A DNA stretch of 64,000 bases, taken from contig SIAD01000011.1 in the NCBI GenBank assembly GCA_009691915.1, positions 1 through 64,000 of the forward strand. The letters run 5' to 3'. Shown here piece by piece: positions 44,501-52,314 of the stretch (within the stretch, counting starts at the first letter, position 1; each line of letters starts with the position of its first letter). The position numbers were made by a program, and so were the translations under genes. The stretch comes from Phycisphaerales bacterium (lineage in GTDB: Bacteria; Planctomycetota; Phycisphaerae; Phycisphaerales; SM1A02). Below the pieces are notes generated by a model. It was given only the letters and a program-made list of their open reading frames with translations, had not been told where the DNA came from and ran no database searches.

Positions 44501-44827
44501 AAGGCTGTCGCCGATCTTGCGAGTGCCTACGGCGATCCTCCCGAGACATTTATACGGCTCGTCCTGCTTACGCGGGTGCGTCTGCGCGCGACGCTGGCGG
44601 GCATCGTCTCGATCCGCATGGACGATGCGGATGTTGTCGTGCGGACGCCGCATCCGGAGGTGATTCATCACATGATGAAGGGAGTGCGAGGCAGCGTCCG
44701 TTCAGTCGGGACACCCGATGGGTCGGGGATCGTCGATGTCTATTGGAGGCCGCAGGGGACAGGAGCGAAGCCCGAGGCGATTGCCGCAGAACTTGACCGG
44801 CGGTTGGCGCGCCCCGTCGGACCCTAA
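41570..44827 (+). CDS. mfd: transcription-repair coupling factor
   Basis: Mfd removes RNA polymerase stalled at DNA lesions and recruits UvrA. The 1085-residue protein has the UvrB-like N-terminal region (SFAVRGGIIDIFPSGALGPVRIDFFGD), the RNA polymerase-interacting domain (PGDFVVHRDHGIALYRGL), a RecG-like translocase (CGDVGFGKTEIALRAAF Walker A, VVIDEEQRFGVEHK as DEEQ box, LTLSATPIPRTLHMAMLGLRD, VSTTIIESGIDIPTANTMII, LRGRVGRSSHRAYCYLL) and the C-terminal TRCF domain. Length is near the usual 1100-1150. The ATG at 41570 is preferred because 41525 overlaps comEA. An 8-G run at 42093-42100 is in-frame and encodes Gly-Gly. Confidence 0.97.
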   Translation: MEWFDAIVSGTPITTLSALVMCARRGTPVTLAGSAGSSTTVVVGALSRASHRSILMVTAHRDEADEAVVELSALGLEARLFPALEAPSMDQEAAEQLADRIRILRLLDSGKPPAILVAPAPALMQGVPSRASLDDVSMTIRAGEQVERERLLAWLVASHYERMAVAESPGSFAVRGGIIDIFPSGALGPVRIDFFGDLVEHLFEVDPRTQAVDRQVASVDLVASGGFADALRADLVATRLGPDTILVLQDAAEIHEQARGFQDRLSDGRGVWPWSDTLKALHGGCACTIEAGHATRAASIETTCEIPVSPLEPFSETLATAVDSLLRMAKPGHVWVLCDTPGELTRARELLDARDGGAAIVSHEGHLHRGFHWGSPGPGRITLVPWHELLNRFGVRRRASTAPMAQSRARDAFLFFEPGDFVVHRDHGIALYRGLVQLAEAGRGGSSDEEFLTLEFHGGSTIHVPASRVSLVQRYVGAGSPRPTTSTLGGRRWRAQKDDAAEAVRELAATMMRVLAVRESTPGIVYPCDSHLQTEFEAEFPFEETPDQITSIAAAKRDMERSRPMDRLVCGDVGFGKTEIALRAAFKAVDSGRQVALLVPTTVLAEQHERTFRERLRAYPVRVESVSRFKSDRDIREVLAGVAAGTVDIIVGTHRLLSADVKFKDLGLVVIDEEQRFGVEHKQRLLEFRLTADVLTLSATPIPRTLHMAMLGLRDISSLTTPPPDRRAIVTEVMPWNGDRLAVAIRRELAREGQVFWVHNRVHDIDDAADAVRRLAPGARIAIGHGQMADGELESVMRTFMRREADILVSTTIIESGIDIPTANTMIIDDAHRFGLSELHQLRGRVGRSSHRAYCYLLLPAKPIPPDAMKRLRALEDYSMLGAGFRIAVRDLEIRGAGNLLGSEQSGHIAAVGYEMYCQMLEAAVHELRSEPRVVCLDTFVDLGFSGVIPKSYIPSDRRRLEAYRRLADAADQVELDKAVADLASAYGDPPETFIRLVLLTRVRLRATLAGIVSIRMDDADVVVRTPHPEVIHHMMKGVRGSVRSVGTPDGSGIVDVYWRPQGTGAKPEAIAAELDRRLARPVGP

Positions 44828-44832
44828 GCCGT

Positions 44833-45324
44833 TCAGCGCGACTTCAAGCCGGGAAAGTTAAACTCGAGGTACCGCGCCACATAGTCAAGGATGCTTGAAC
44901 AGTCGGGGATGTCGGGGTTCGAGGTCGCCCCCATCGGTTCGAACCGCATACCCCGGAAGCGTTCGGCGGCATCCTGGAGGGCCAGCCCATGCTGGAGCGA
45001 GAGGCTGAACGCGCGGCAGAACCCCTGAATGAGACCGGAGAGGGTCGATCCCTCCTTGCTCATCTTGATGAAGATCTCCCCAGGGCGACCATCCGGGAAG
45101 AGCCCGACGGTGAGGTACCCCTCATAGGTCGAGATCGAAAACTTGTGGGTGACGCTTCGCCTCGTTTCGGGCAGCACTTCGCGGTGAGGCGACTGGGTGA
45201 GCATGGCGGCGCAATCTCCTTCGGAGTTACCGGCCTCAGGTGCCACAAAGTCGCGCCCGTGCCGAGTACTCAATCGGCAAGCGGCCGCGGTTGGCTGCGG
45301 ATTTTCCGTTGCTGATGCGGTCAC
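44833..45324 (-). CDS. stand-alone TSCPD domain protein (NrdJ C-terminal-like)
   Basis: This 163-residue protein starts at a GTG overlapping the rplI stop. Residues about 55-160 match the C-terminal TSCPD domain of vitamin B12-dependent ribonucleotide reductase: VTHKFSISTYEGYLTVGLFPDGRPGEIFIKMSKEGS, SGLIQGFCRAFSLSLQHG, FRGMRFEPMGATSNPDIPDCSSILDYVARYL (quoted in part). No reductase barrel is attached and none is in the window, so it is a free domain. Free TSCPD proteins exist but are not well understood. The first 50 residues are low-complexity. It is translationally coupled to ribosomal protein L9. Confidence 0.82.
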   Translation of the reverse strand: MTASATENPQPTAAACRLSTRHGRDFVAPEAGNSEGDCAAMLTQSPHREVLPETRRSVTHKFSISTYEGYLTVGLFPDGRPGEIFIKMSKEGSTLSGLIQGFCRAFSLSLQHGLALQDAAERFRGMRFEPMGATSNPDIPDCSSILDYVARYLEFNFPGLKSR

Positions 45325-45983
45325 TCCGCTGCGGGCTTCTTCGACGACTTGCGGGCGCTCTTGGTTGCACGATCAGACTTCGATTCATCGTCCGTCGAGC
45401 GCTCGGTCGAGGGCTCCTTCGAGCCGGTGTCATCGCCGTCCTCGTCGTCGCGGTCGCCTTCGCCGCCCTTGTTCTTCGCCTCGGCCTCATGGTGCTTCGC
45501 GTGGCCGGGGGTCTCGAGTTCGATGATCCGGTCGGGCTTGACCTCGACGGTGATTTCAGCGATGAGATCCCGACCGAACTGGATCGTGACATGCTGGGAA
45601 CCGATGCGCCGCATCGGGTTGGTCAGGCGCACCGCGCGCATATCGACCCCGTACCCCTCAGTGACCAGCTTGTCGCTGATGTCGCGCTGGGTGACGGCAC
45701 CATAGAGGACGCCCTGGTCGTTGCAGGGGCGAATCAGCGTGATCGTGACACCGTTCAGACGGGTGATGATCGCCTCCCTCTGGGCGCGCTGCTTCGAGAC
45801 TTCAGCCTCGGCCTTGGCACGGGCCTCCTTGAGGGATTCGATCTTCTCCGGGGTCGGCGCCTCCGCCATCTCATTGGGCAGGAGATAGTTGCGTGCATAT
45901 CCCGGGCGCACCTTGACGACATCGCCCACAAGGCCAAGGTTCTCGATCGTCTCGAGGAGGAGGAGTTCGTACTGTCGTGCCAT
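45321..45983 (-). CDS. rplI: 50S ribosomal protein L9 with long charged tail
   Basis: L9 binds 23S rRNA and helps keep reading frame. The first 148 residues are canonical: MARQYELLLLETIENLG, GDVVKVRPGYARNYLLP, then the long connecting helix and a C-terminal domain with LYGAVTQRDI. The remaining 70 residues are a disordered tail, acidic first (GEGDRDDEDGDD) and then Ser/Lys-rich (KSARKSSKKPAAE), longer than in ordinary L9. GAAAGGAC precedes the ATG at 45983. The usual rpsF-ssb-rpsR genes are absent here, and a TSCPD protein follows with a GTGA overlap. Confidence 0.95.
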   Translation of the reverse strand: MARQYELLLLETIENLGLVGDVVKVRPGYARNYLLPNEMAEAPTPEKIESLKEARAKAEAEVSKQRAQREAIITRLNGVTITLIRPCNDQGVLYGAVTQRDISDKLVTEGYGVDMRAVRLTNPMRRIGSQHVTIQFGRDLIAEITVEVKPDRIIELETPGHAKHHEAEAKNKGGEGDRDDEDGDDTGSKEPSTERSTDDESKSDRATKSARKSSKKPAAE

Positions 45984-46196
45984 GGTCGCTGTCCTTTCGG
46001 GGAGAGTTAGGGGCGCCGCCTAGGCCCCAGCGATGGTCCCAGCGCACTCGCGATGGGGGCGGCCGGATTGTCCCCCGGCGTGGCACGCCGAGGGGCGGGG
46101 AGTATCGCAGATCGTCCTCGTCCGCGCAACCTCCATCGAATCCGGGAAACATTCGGCCCCATTAGGGCGTTTTGTTTCCCGAATTCGCACATTGGC
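45984..46196 (-). promoter_or_regulatory. rplI leader with two GC-rich hairpins
   Basis: The 213-base gap between the leftward beta-synthase gene and rplI has no ORF of interest. It contains a 10-bp hairpin with one bulge (46072-46095: CCCCCGGCGT with ACGCCG-A-GGGG) and a 5-bp GGGGC/GCCCC hairpin with a 9-base loop (46010-46028). Neither is followed by T's on the leftward strand, so they are not terminators. A ribosomal-protein leader element is possible. No promoter hexamers are convincing. Confidence 0.4.
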
Positions 46197-47588
46197 TCAC
46201 GAGGCGGCGTGGGCCCTCAGGTGGTTGATGAGGTCGATCTTCGTGATGAGCCCACAGAACTTCGTGCCGTCATGGACAACCGCGACCTTGTCCGCGCGAA
46301 AAATGGGGAGGAGGTCGTTGGGTGTTTTTGAGGGGTGGATCGTCTCCACCCTGCTCACCATGAACGCGGACACTGGCTGAGACTGCGCTTGGGGATCCTG
46401 CGCCAAGGCGAGAAGGACATCGCTTTCGTCGAGGATTCCAACGAGATGGTCCGCTTCGTCGAGGACTGCCATCTGGCTGACTGAGAACATTCTCATTCGG
46501 CGGACGGCGATCGCCAGCGGCATGGTGGGATGGAGGACGAAGTCCTCGCGATCGTCGTGGCGTCTGGCGATGAGGTCCCTCAGATCCCCCGTCCTGGCGC
46601 GCTCGATGAACCCCTGATCGCGCATCCAGAAGTCGTTGTACATCTTCGAGAGGTATTTCGCGCCCGAGTCGCAGATGAGAGTGACGACGCGTCTGGGCGA
46701 GGTTTGCGCACGGCAGTAGGCGAGCGCCGCATGGAGCAGCACTCCGACGCTCGATCCGGCGAGGATTCCCTCCTTGCACAAGAGTTCGCGGACCGCCGCG
46801 AACGCTTCCGCGTCGGTCACGGAGTACGCGCAATCGATCGCCGCCAGATCAAGAATCGACGGCACGAAATCCTCGCCGATTCCTTCGACCAGCCACGATC
46901 CCGCTTCGACTCGCTTCCCCTCATTGACAAGCGGCGCGAGGATCGATCCGCGCGGGTCGGCGAGCACGATCTCGCATTTGGAATTGCGCTCCTTCAAGAA
47001 CCTGGCGACTCCCGCAATCGTCCCGCCGCTGCCGACTCCAGCGACAAAGGCGTCGATACGGCCATCCATCTGCTCCCAGATCTCCGGCGCGGTTGTCTCA
47101 TAGTGTGCCAGCGGATTGTTCGCATTGTCGAACTGATTCACATAGAACGACGATGGATCCTCGTCCGCCATCCGCTGGGCGATGTCCTGGTAGTACTCGG
47201 GATGACCCTTGGCAACATCGGAGCGAGTCAGCACGACCTCTGCTCCCATCGCGCGCAGGTGGGCCATTTTCTCTTCGCTCATCTTGTCTGGCATGACGAC
47301 GGTCAGCCGGTAGCCCTTGACCGCGGCGACGAGCGCGAGCGCGATCCCCGTGTTTCCCGCAGTCGCCTCGATGATCCTTCCGCCTGCGCGCAATCGCCCC
47401 TCGGCCTCGGCGACTTCCACCATCTTGAGGGCGATCCTGTCCTTGATCGACTGGCCCGGATTCTGGCACTCCAGCTTGACGAAAAGCTCGCACCGACCAG
47501 TCTCAATCCGGCTAATCCGCAACATCGGGGTATTGCCGATGAGTTCGAGGACGCTTTGGAAGACGCCCCCAGTTGTCGCGTTGGTCAT
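46197..47588 (-). CDS. cystathionine beta-synthase with CBS pair
   Basis: This 463-residue PLP enzyme condenses serine (or O-acetylserine) with homocysteine or sulfide. The catalytic part (1-320) has ELIGNTPMLRI, VKLECQNPGQSIKDRIALKM with the PLP Lys in the KDR segment, IIEATAGNTGIALALVAAVKGY, GVGSGGTIAGVARFLKE and SVTDAEAFAAVRELL. Two CBS domains follow (about 335-460; FVLHPTMPLAIAVRRM, HLVGILDESDVLLAL, PVSAFMVSRVETIHP, KFCGLITKIDLINHL). CBS pairs bind adenosyl ligands and regulate the enzyme. A cysteine synthase role is an alternative. It is divergent from rsmJ (24-base gap). Confidence 0.92.
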   Translation of the reverse strand: MTNATTGGVFQSVLELIGNTPMLRISRIETGRCELFVKLECQNPGQSIKDRIALKMVEVAEAEGRLRAGGRIIEATAGNTGIALALVAAVKGYRLTVVMPDKMSEEKMAHLRAMGAEVVLTRSDVAKGHPEYYQDIAQRMADEDPSSFYVNQFDNANNPLAHYETTAPEIWEQMDGRIDAFVAGVGSGGTIAGVARFLKERNSKCEIVLADPRGSILAPLVNEGKRVEAGSWLVEGIGEDFVPSILDLAAIDCAYSVTDAEAFAAVRELLCKEGILAGSSVGVLLHAALAYCRAQTSPRRVVTLICDSGAKYLSKMYNDFWMRDQGFIERARTGDLRDLIARRHDDREDFVLHPTMPLAIAVRRMRMFSVSQMAVLDEADHLVGILDESDVLLALAQDPQAQSQPVSAFMVSRVETIHPSKTPNDLLPIFRADKVAVVHDGTKFCGLITKIDLINHLRAHAAS

Positions 47589-47612
47589 GGGTTGAGTGTA
47601 ATACTGCGCACA

Positions 47613-48296
47613 ATGGCGGGACTTCCGAGGAGCGTGCTGGCGCAGCTTGATCCGCATGGACGGATGGAGCTCATTGAACCGGGCGAACGACCCGGGACCG
47701 GGGCGTGTGTCGACTTTCGACGGCTCGACCTCGCCGGTGTTTCCTCGCAGCCGCTGGTGCGGGCGTGCGGAAAGAAGGGTGCGCTCGTCGACGCGACCGC
47801 GGGGCTCGGTGGCGATGCCTGGATTCTCGCCGCCGCCGGGTTTTCGGTGACCTGCATCGAGAGATCACCACTGGTGGCCGCCGTACTCGATGATGGGATT
47901 TCCCGGGCGCTCCTTGACAGCGCACTCGCACTCGTTGCGTCGCGCATCGTGTTGCGCGTCGGAGACTCGGCGCAGCTTCTCGGTGTCGTGCTCGACCCCG
48001 CCGCACGCTCCGAGGCGACGGCCTACCTTGACCCGATGTATCCGCACCAGAGTGGATCGGCGCTTGCACCCAAGCCCATCGTGCTCGTCCGCAAGGCGGT
48101 CGGGGAGGATGCCGACTCGCAATCTCTCTTCGCGGCGGCGATCAACGCGAGGTACAAGCGGATCGTCGTCAAACGGCCGCACCACGCGCCGCCGATCCAT
48201 CCAGAACCGCATCATGTCATTGAAGGAAAGCTCGCCCGATTCGATGTGTATTGCCTGGGTGGCAGCGCGGGTTTGCCGAGGCCAGGTCCGGAATGA
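47613..48296 (+). CDS. rsmJ: 16S rRNA m2G1516 methyltransferase
   Basis: This 227-residue class I SAM-dependent methyltransferase has motif I GALVDATAGLGGDAWILAAAG, motif II CIERSPLVAAVLDDG and the characteristic YLDPMYPHQ catalytic motif of RsmJ, which methylates G1516 of 16S rRNA. It is a little shorter than the E. coli protein (250). The start at 47613 is chosen because the fold begins a few residues later and the region upstream lies antisense to the beta-synthase gene. Its stop overlaps rsmE (ATGA), another 16S rRNA methyltransferase, so the two form a ribosome-maturation pair. Confidence 0.9.
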   Translation: MAGLPRSVLAQLDPHGRMELIEPGERPGTGACVDFRRLDLAGVSSQPLVRACGKKGALVDATAGLGGDAWILAAAGFSVTCIERSPLVAAVLDDGISRALLDSALALVASRIVLRVGDSAQLLGVVLDPAARSEATAYLDPMYPHQSGSALAPKPIVLVRKAVGEDADSQSLFAAAINARYKRIVVKRPHHAPPIHPEPHHVIEGKLARFDVYCLGGSAGLPRPGPE

Positions 48297-49018
48297 TCGC
48301 GCCCTGGGCGTACTGCCGGAACCTCGCGAGTGTTGCCCCGAGTGTGTGCGATGTCTCAGAGGAGGAGGCGCGCCACCTGAGCGCGAGCCGTCGCCTGAGA
48401 GCGGGGGACGCGATCACGCTCTTTGACGGCACCGGACTCGTCGCGGATGCCCGTGTCGGCACCCCGCGCGCAGACGGCGGGCTCGAGGTAGAAGTCTCCG
48501 CCGTTCGCCTCGCGTCGCGTGTGAAACCCGCCATCGACATCGCGTCGGCACTTCCCAAGGGCGATCGACTGGCAACCCTTCTGGAGGCGGCGGGGGCGCT
48601 TGCGGCGCGACGGTTCATCCCGCTTCTGTGCGAGCGGTCGGTTGTTGCTTGGAATCCGTCGATCAACGCGCGAGGAGCCAGAGTCCTTGTTGCCGCGTGC
48701 AAGCAGGCGCGACAGCCGCATCTTCCCGAAGTCGCCCCAGCGGCGACCGTCACCGACGCCGTCGCTCGATCGGTCGAGCATCAGTCGGCGATTCTGATGG
48801 CGCACCCTAGGGGAGCGCGGCTAACGGAAGTCGTCGGGCGTCTCGCGCAGGATCGATCGGCTGCGGCGATCACGGTGCTGATTGGCCCGGAAGGAGGATT
48901 CACCGACTCGGAAGTCGCCATGGCGACCGACCACGGCGCGATGCTCGTCTCACTCGGCGACTCCGTTCTGCGCATCGAACTTGCTGTCGCCGCGACCCTC
49001 GCGGCATTTCGCGTGTAA
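48293..49018 (+). CDS. rsmE: 16S rRNA m3U1498 methyltransferase
   Basis: This 241-residue SPOUT methyltransferase has an N-terminal PUA-like domain (HLSASRRLRAGDAITLFDGTG) and a C-terminal trefoil-knot domain: ALPKGDRLATLLEAAGALAARRFIPLLCERS, VAACKQARQPHLPEV, ITVLIGPEGGFTDSEV and MLVSLGDSVLRIELAVAATLA. The GPEGGF and LGxxxLRxE motifs are diagnostic of RsmE, which makes m3U1498. Length is normal. It overlaps the rsmJ stop by four bases. The tRNA-Ala gene follows on the opposite strand. Confidence 0.96.
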   Translation: MIAPWAYCRNLASVAPSVCDVSEEEARHLSASRRLRAGDAITLFDGTGLVADARVGTPRADGGLEVEVSAVRLASRVKPAIDIASALPKGDRLATLLEAAGALAARRFIPLLCERSVVAWNPSINARGARVLVAACKQARQPHLPEVAPAATVTDAVARSVEHQSAILMAHPRGARLTEVVGRLAQDRSAAAITVLIGPEGGFTDSEVAMATDHGAMLVSLGDSVLRIELAVAATLAAFRV

Positions 49019-49037
49019 CTCCGCAGCGAACAGGAAG

Positions 49038-49110
49038 TGGAGCGTATCGGGGTCGAACCGATAACCTCCGCCTTGCAAAGGCGGCGCTCTCCCAATTGAG
49101 CTAACGCCCC
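49038..49110 (-). tRNA. tRNA-Ala (anticodon TGC)
   Basis: The 73-nt leftward sequence begins GGGGCGT and ends ACGCTCCA. Acceptor (GGGGCGT/ACGCTCC, with one G-T pair), D-arm (TTAGCTCAATTGGGAGAGC), anticodon stem CCGCC/GGCGG around loop TTTGCAA (anticodon TGC) and T-arm TATCGGTTCGACCCCGATA all fold. The G-U pair in the acceptor is at position 3-70, the alanine identity element. CCA is not encoded. Confidence 0.97.
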
Positions 49111-49162
49111 ATTCGCACTGCGATTAGACGACGGATCCTACTGGAAGTCGCGGCCGAGCGTC

Positions 49163-50452
49163 TCAGTCGTCGCTCTTCGGCGTGAGATAGTCAATCGTCG
49201 ACGGTGTAATCGTGTCGAGCTTCAGCGCATCGTCGAAGCACCGTTCGCCTCGAATACCGATCAGCGTCCCCAGCATCGTCGAAAGCTGGTACGAGTCGTC
49301 GGGGACGACATACGCGACCGTCTGTCCGCTTGCGGGATCCTGAAGGCGGAAGAGCAGGGGGAGAGTCGCCCCGTCATAGACGATGGACGCGTTCAGCACG
49401 CCGACCGCGGCGTAGTCGCTACGGGCTTCGATGGCCTTGGCAACCGACTCGATCTGATCGCACTCGCCGCTCAGCCGCGCCTTCGCGTTTCTGATTTCGA
49501 CAAGCTTGCCCTGGACGACCTGCTGAACTTCAAGTTGTTCAGTGCGGGCATGAGCGCGCGCCTTGATCCCCGGCTCGCATGCCGGATCCGCCACGAGCAC
49601 CGTATAGGCGGCGAACATGGCACCGAGCTCCGCTTCCTCGATGGCCTGACCCTTGACCTTCAACCAGGTCGCCTCGAGATCTGCAAAAGTCGCACGGCGC
49701 TTCTGAGAGGCGATGGCCTCCGGAGACGGACCCCTGGCGACGATCTCAACGCCCGCCACTTCGATCGCTGCGCCCGGTTCAGATGGTTCACCTGATGCAT
49801 CGGAGAGCGACGCCGTTGCGAGGACCGCTCCCGGCTGAGGTGCTTCGAAGGCCGCAGCCTCCGCGGCCGTCGCGGCGCGCAGGAAACTCGAGTTGATCCA
49901 TCCTTCGCCGCTCGTGGGCAGTCTCACGCGCCAGACCGATCCGCGTTCGCCATCGACGCGGTTGAGCGCGATGAGCGTGGTCCCCGCGTCCACGCGGCCG
50001 ATCTGCTTCCAAGAGCTATCGGGACTCGAATCGGCGCCGATGTTGGGTGCGCGTAACTCCGTCACCGCTGTCGCGGTGATCGATCCGCCGTCGGCCGAGA
50101 GTTGCACACGATCGTCAGCCAACACGAATCCGGACATGTCCCGAAACGCTGCGCCCGCCGTCTGCACACGCGACCATCCAAAGTTCTCTTCAACAACGCG
50201 CACAATCCTGTTGCGGTCGAGCTTCCCGAACGGATACGAACTCTGCACACTCGGCCCCGAGCGCACATACACATTGTCGGCAGTGACGGCGGCGAAGTGC
50301 GCTGCGGCGGTCTGCGGCGGCGCGTTTGGCACTGCACTTGGCGCAGCGCTGGGCGGCGCTCCTTGCTGTGCCTGCACGCTCGCAGTGGGAGCGATACCCA
50401 CGGCAAAAAAGGCGATCGCGACCATGGAACCGGCGGTCCGTGCTCTGTCCAT
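49163..50452 (-). CDS. exported protein with two SH3-like domains
   Basis: This 429-residue protein has a signal peptide (about 1-28, VAIAFFAVGIAPTASVQA), a Pro/Ala-rich linker, and two bacterial SH3-like segments: FAAVTADNVYVRSGPS ... GWSRVQ at about 52-105 and TAVTELRAPNIGADSS ... RVRLPTSGEGWINSSFLR at about 120-175. A helical region (about 220-330, probably a coiled coil) and a C-terminal domain (VAYVVPDDSYQLSTMLGTLIGIRGERCF) follow. Bacterial SH3 domains bind peptidoglycan or proteins, so an envelope role is likely. The ATG at 50452 is chosen for the signal peptide. It is divergent from the TolC-like gene (30-base gap). Confidence 0.78.
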   Translation of the reverse strand: MDRARTAGSMVAIAFFAVGIAPTASVQAQQGAPPSAAPSAVPNAPPQTAAAHFAAVTADNVYVRSGPSVQSSYPFGKLDRNRIVRVVEENFGWSRVQTAGAAFRDMSGFVLADDRVQLSADGGSITATAVTELRAPNIGADSSPDSSWKQIGRVDAGTTLIALNRVDGERGSVWRVRLPTSGEGWINSSFLRAATAAEAAAFEAPQPGAVLATASLSDASGEPSEPGAAIEVAGVEIVARGPSPEAIASQKRRATFADLEATWLKVKGQAIEEAELGAMFAAYTVLVADPACEPGIKARAHARTEQLEVQQVVQGKLVEIRNAKARLSGECDQIESVAKAIEARSDYAAVGVLNASIVYDGATLPLLFRLQDPASGQTVAYVVPDDSYQLSTMLGTLIGIRGERCFDDALKLDTITPSTIDYLTPKSDD

Positions 50453-50482
50453 GCGCGAATCGTAACCGCTAGCATCGCAAAG

Positions 50483-52297
50483 ATGCCAGAGGGCACGGTC
50501 AATTTTTTTTTCGGTCGTGGCACCTGGTCCCTCGGACTGCTCGTGACCGCATGTCTGATCTCGTGCGAGTCGCCATTCCCCGGCGATCAGGCCGACCGGG
50601 GTGATGCCGAACTCTCCTCGGCCATCGAGTCGGTGCTTGCCCGTCAGGGGGCATCGCCCAGAGCAGCCTCCGCCGATCAGGCGGCGGCCAGCCACCTCCA
50701 GACGGCAACACAACTCCCCAATGACCTCTTTGAAACCCTGAAATCGCGCATGCCCGAGCTCGACTCGCTCGGCCCACAGACCCCGGGAGTGGGAATCGGG
50801 CTCGATCTGGGGCCCGATGTCTCGGGAACTCCCGCCCGCGAAGTCGGAATCAGCCTCAGGAACGCGATTTCAGCCTCGGTCCGCAACAACTTGTCGGTCC
50901 AATCCGCCCGGATCGAAGAGTCCATCGTCCAAGCAGATGTCGTCAAGGCCGAGGCGGCCTTCGACGCCGTACTCCTCGCGTCTACTGGCTACCAGGTCAA
51001 CAACATCCCGCCTCCGCCACTCAACCTCGGAGGGCTCGACAACGCCTTCACCAAGGAGGACACGGCCACGACCCTCTCCACCGGGATCCAGAAGCGGCTC
51101 ATCTCTGGTGGCACCGTATCGGCCAGTTTCGACATGGAGTACACACAGCAGGCCACAACCAGCATCTACGACCCGGCCAACTACTGGACTAACTCTGTCA
51201 ATTTCAACATCAGCCAGCCCCTTCTTCAGGGGTTCGGCAGCGATGTGAACGAGGCGCAGATCCGGATTGCACGCAACCAGGATCGCGTGGGGGTCCTCAA
51301 CCTTCGCCAGACGCTCCTCGATACCGTGCGGGACACGGAAGTTCAGTACTGGTCGCTCCTTCAGACGAGGCAGCAGGTCGTCGCCGCGGCATGGCTCGTC
51401 AAGGTCGGCGGCGATGTCCGTGACATCCTCAAGAAGCGGCTCAACTTCGATGCCACCGTGGCCGACTACTCCCTGGCCGTCGCTATCGTCGAAGTGCGCC
51501 GCGCCAACCTCATAAGGGCCTGGCTCGCCTCGCGCGATGCGAGTGACCGGCTCAAGCTGACTCTCAACGATCCCGCCGCATCGGTGGGAAGCGACGCTCT
51601 CCTTGTCCCCGTGGACAGGCCTGTCCTTCAGCCGATTAGTTACAACCTCCGCGACGCCATCGTGACCAGCGTCGAGCAGAATCCATCGATCGCGCGGTCC
51701 ATACTGGCGATCGACGACGCGGCGATCCGTCTGATCGTGGCTGACAACGGGCGGCTGCCGCAGCTGGGTCTTCAGGCGGGTGTGACGCTGACCGGTCAGG
51801 ACAATTCCAGCGGAACCTTCGGCAGCGCGATGAGCGAAATCAACAACGCGGACTTCGTGTCGTGGCTCGCCCAGATGGCCTTCAGCCAGCCGATCGGTAA
51901 CCGCGCGGCCGAGGCGGAGTACCGCAAGGCCCGACTGCGCCGTTCGTCCGCGGTGATCTCCTACCAGCAGGCGATTGAGAATGCGGTCTTTGCCGTCAAG
52001 GTTTCACTCCGCAGTGTGACGACCAGCTACGAGTTGATCGAGCAGTCGCGGGCCAGTCGCCTCGCCTCGGCGGAGAGCCTGCGGGCGCTGAATGTGCTTG
52101 AGAAGACCCTTGCCGCACTCACCCCCGAGTTCCTCCAGACGAGATTCCAGGCGCAGGATCGCCTCGCCACGGCGTGGCTCTCCGAGGTTGACGCAATGGT
52201 CAACTACAACAGCGCGATGGCCCGCCTCTACCACGCGATGGGAACCGGACTCATCATGAATCGTGTCGAGATCGATGTCGTCGAGCCGGGACCCTGA
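50483..52297 (+). CDS. TolC-family outer-membrane efflux lipoprotein
   Basis: This 604-residue protein has a signal peptide with lipobox LISC (Cys at about residue 28), a Pro/Ser linker, and a TolC fold (about 125-595): REVGISLRNAISASVRNNLSVQSARI, VNFNISQPLLQGFGSDVNEAQIRIARN, VLNLRQTLLDTVRDTEVQYWSLL, and the second repeat ISYNLRDAIVTSVEQNPSIARSI. TolC proteins form outer-membrane channels for tripartite pumps. Neither pump nor adaptor gene is adjacent. The start region includes nine T's in a row (50503-50511) in the coding sequence (codons for Phe), which could be slippery. Confidence 0.88.
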   Translation: MPEGTVNFFFGRGTWSLGLLVTACLISCESPFPGDQADRGDAELSSAIESVLARQGASPRAASADQAAASHLQTATQLPNDLFETLKSRMPELDSLGPQTPGVGIGLDLGPDVSGTPAREVGISLRNAISASVRNNLSVQSARIEESIVQADVVKAEAAFDAVLLASTGYQVNNIPPPPLNLGGLDNAFTKEDTATTLSTGIQKRLISGGTVSASFDMEYTQQATTSIYDPANYWTNSVNFNISQPLLQGFGSDVNEAQIRIARNQDRVGVLNLRQTLLDTVRDTEVQYWSLLQTRQQVVAAAWLVKVGGDVRDILKKRLNFDATVADYSLAVAIVEVRRANLIRAWLASRDASDRLKLTLNDPAASVGSDALLVPVDRPVLQPISYNLRDAIVTSVEQNPSIARSILAIDDAAIRLIVADNGRLPQLGLQAGVTLTGQDNSSGTFGSAMSEINNADFVSWLAQMAFSQPIGNRAAEAEYRKARLRRSSAVISYQQAIENAVFAVKVSLRSVTTSYELIEQSRASRLASAESLRALNVLEKTLAALTPEFLQTRFQAQDRLATAWLSEVDAMVNYNSAMARLYHAMGTGLIMNRVEIDVVEPGP

Positions 52298-52314
52298 CAC
52301 CCTGACACCTTGCC

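Noticed and set aside
46530-47612. Rightward extension that would add about 361 residues before RsmJ
   Set aside because: It is antisense to cystathionine beta-synthase and carries no domain; RsmJ homologues begin near 47613.
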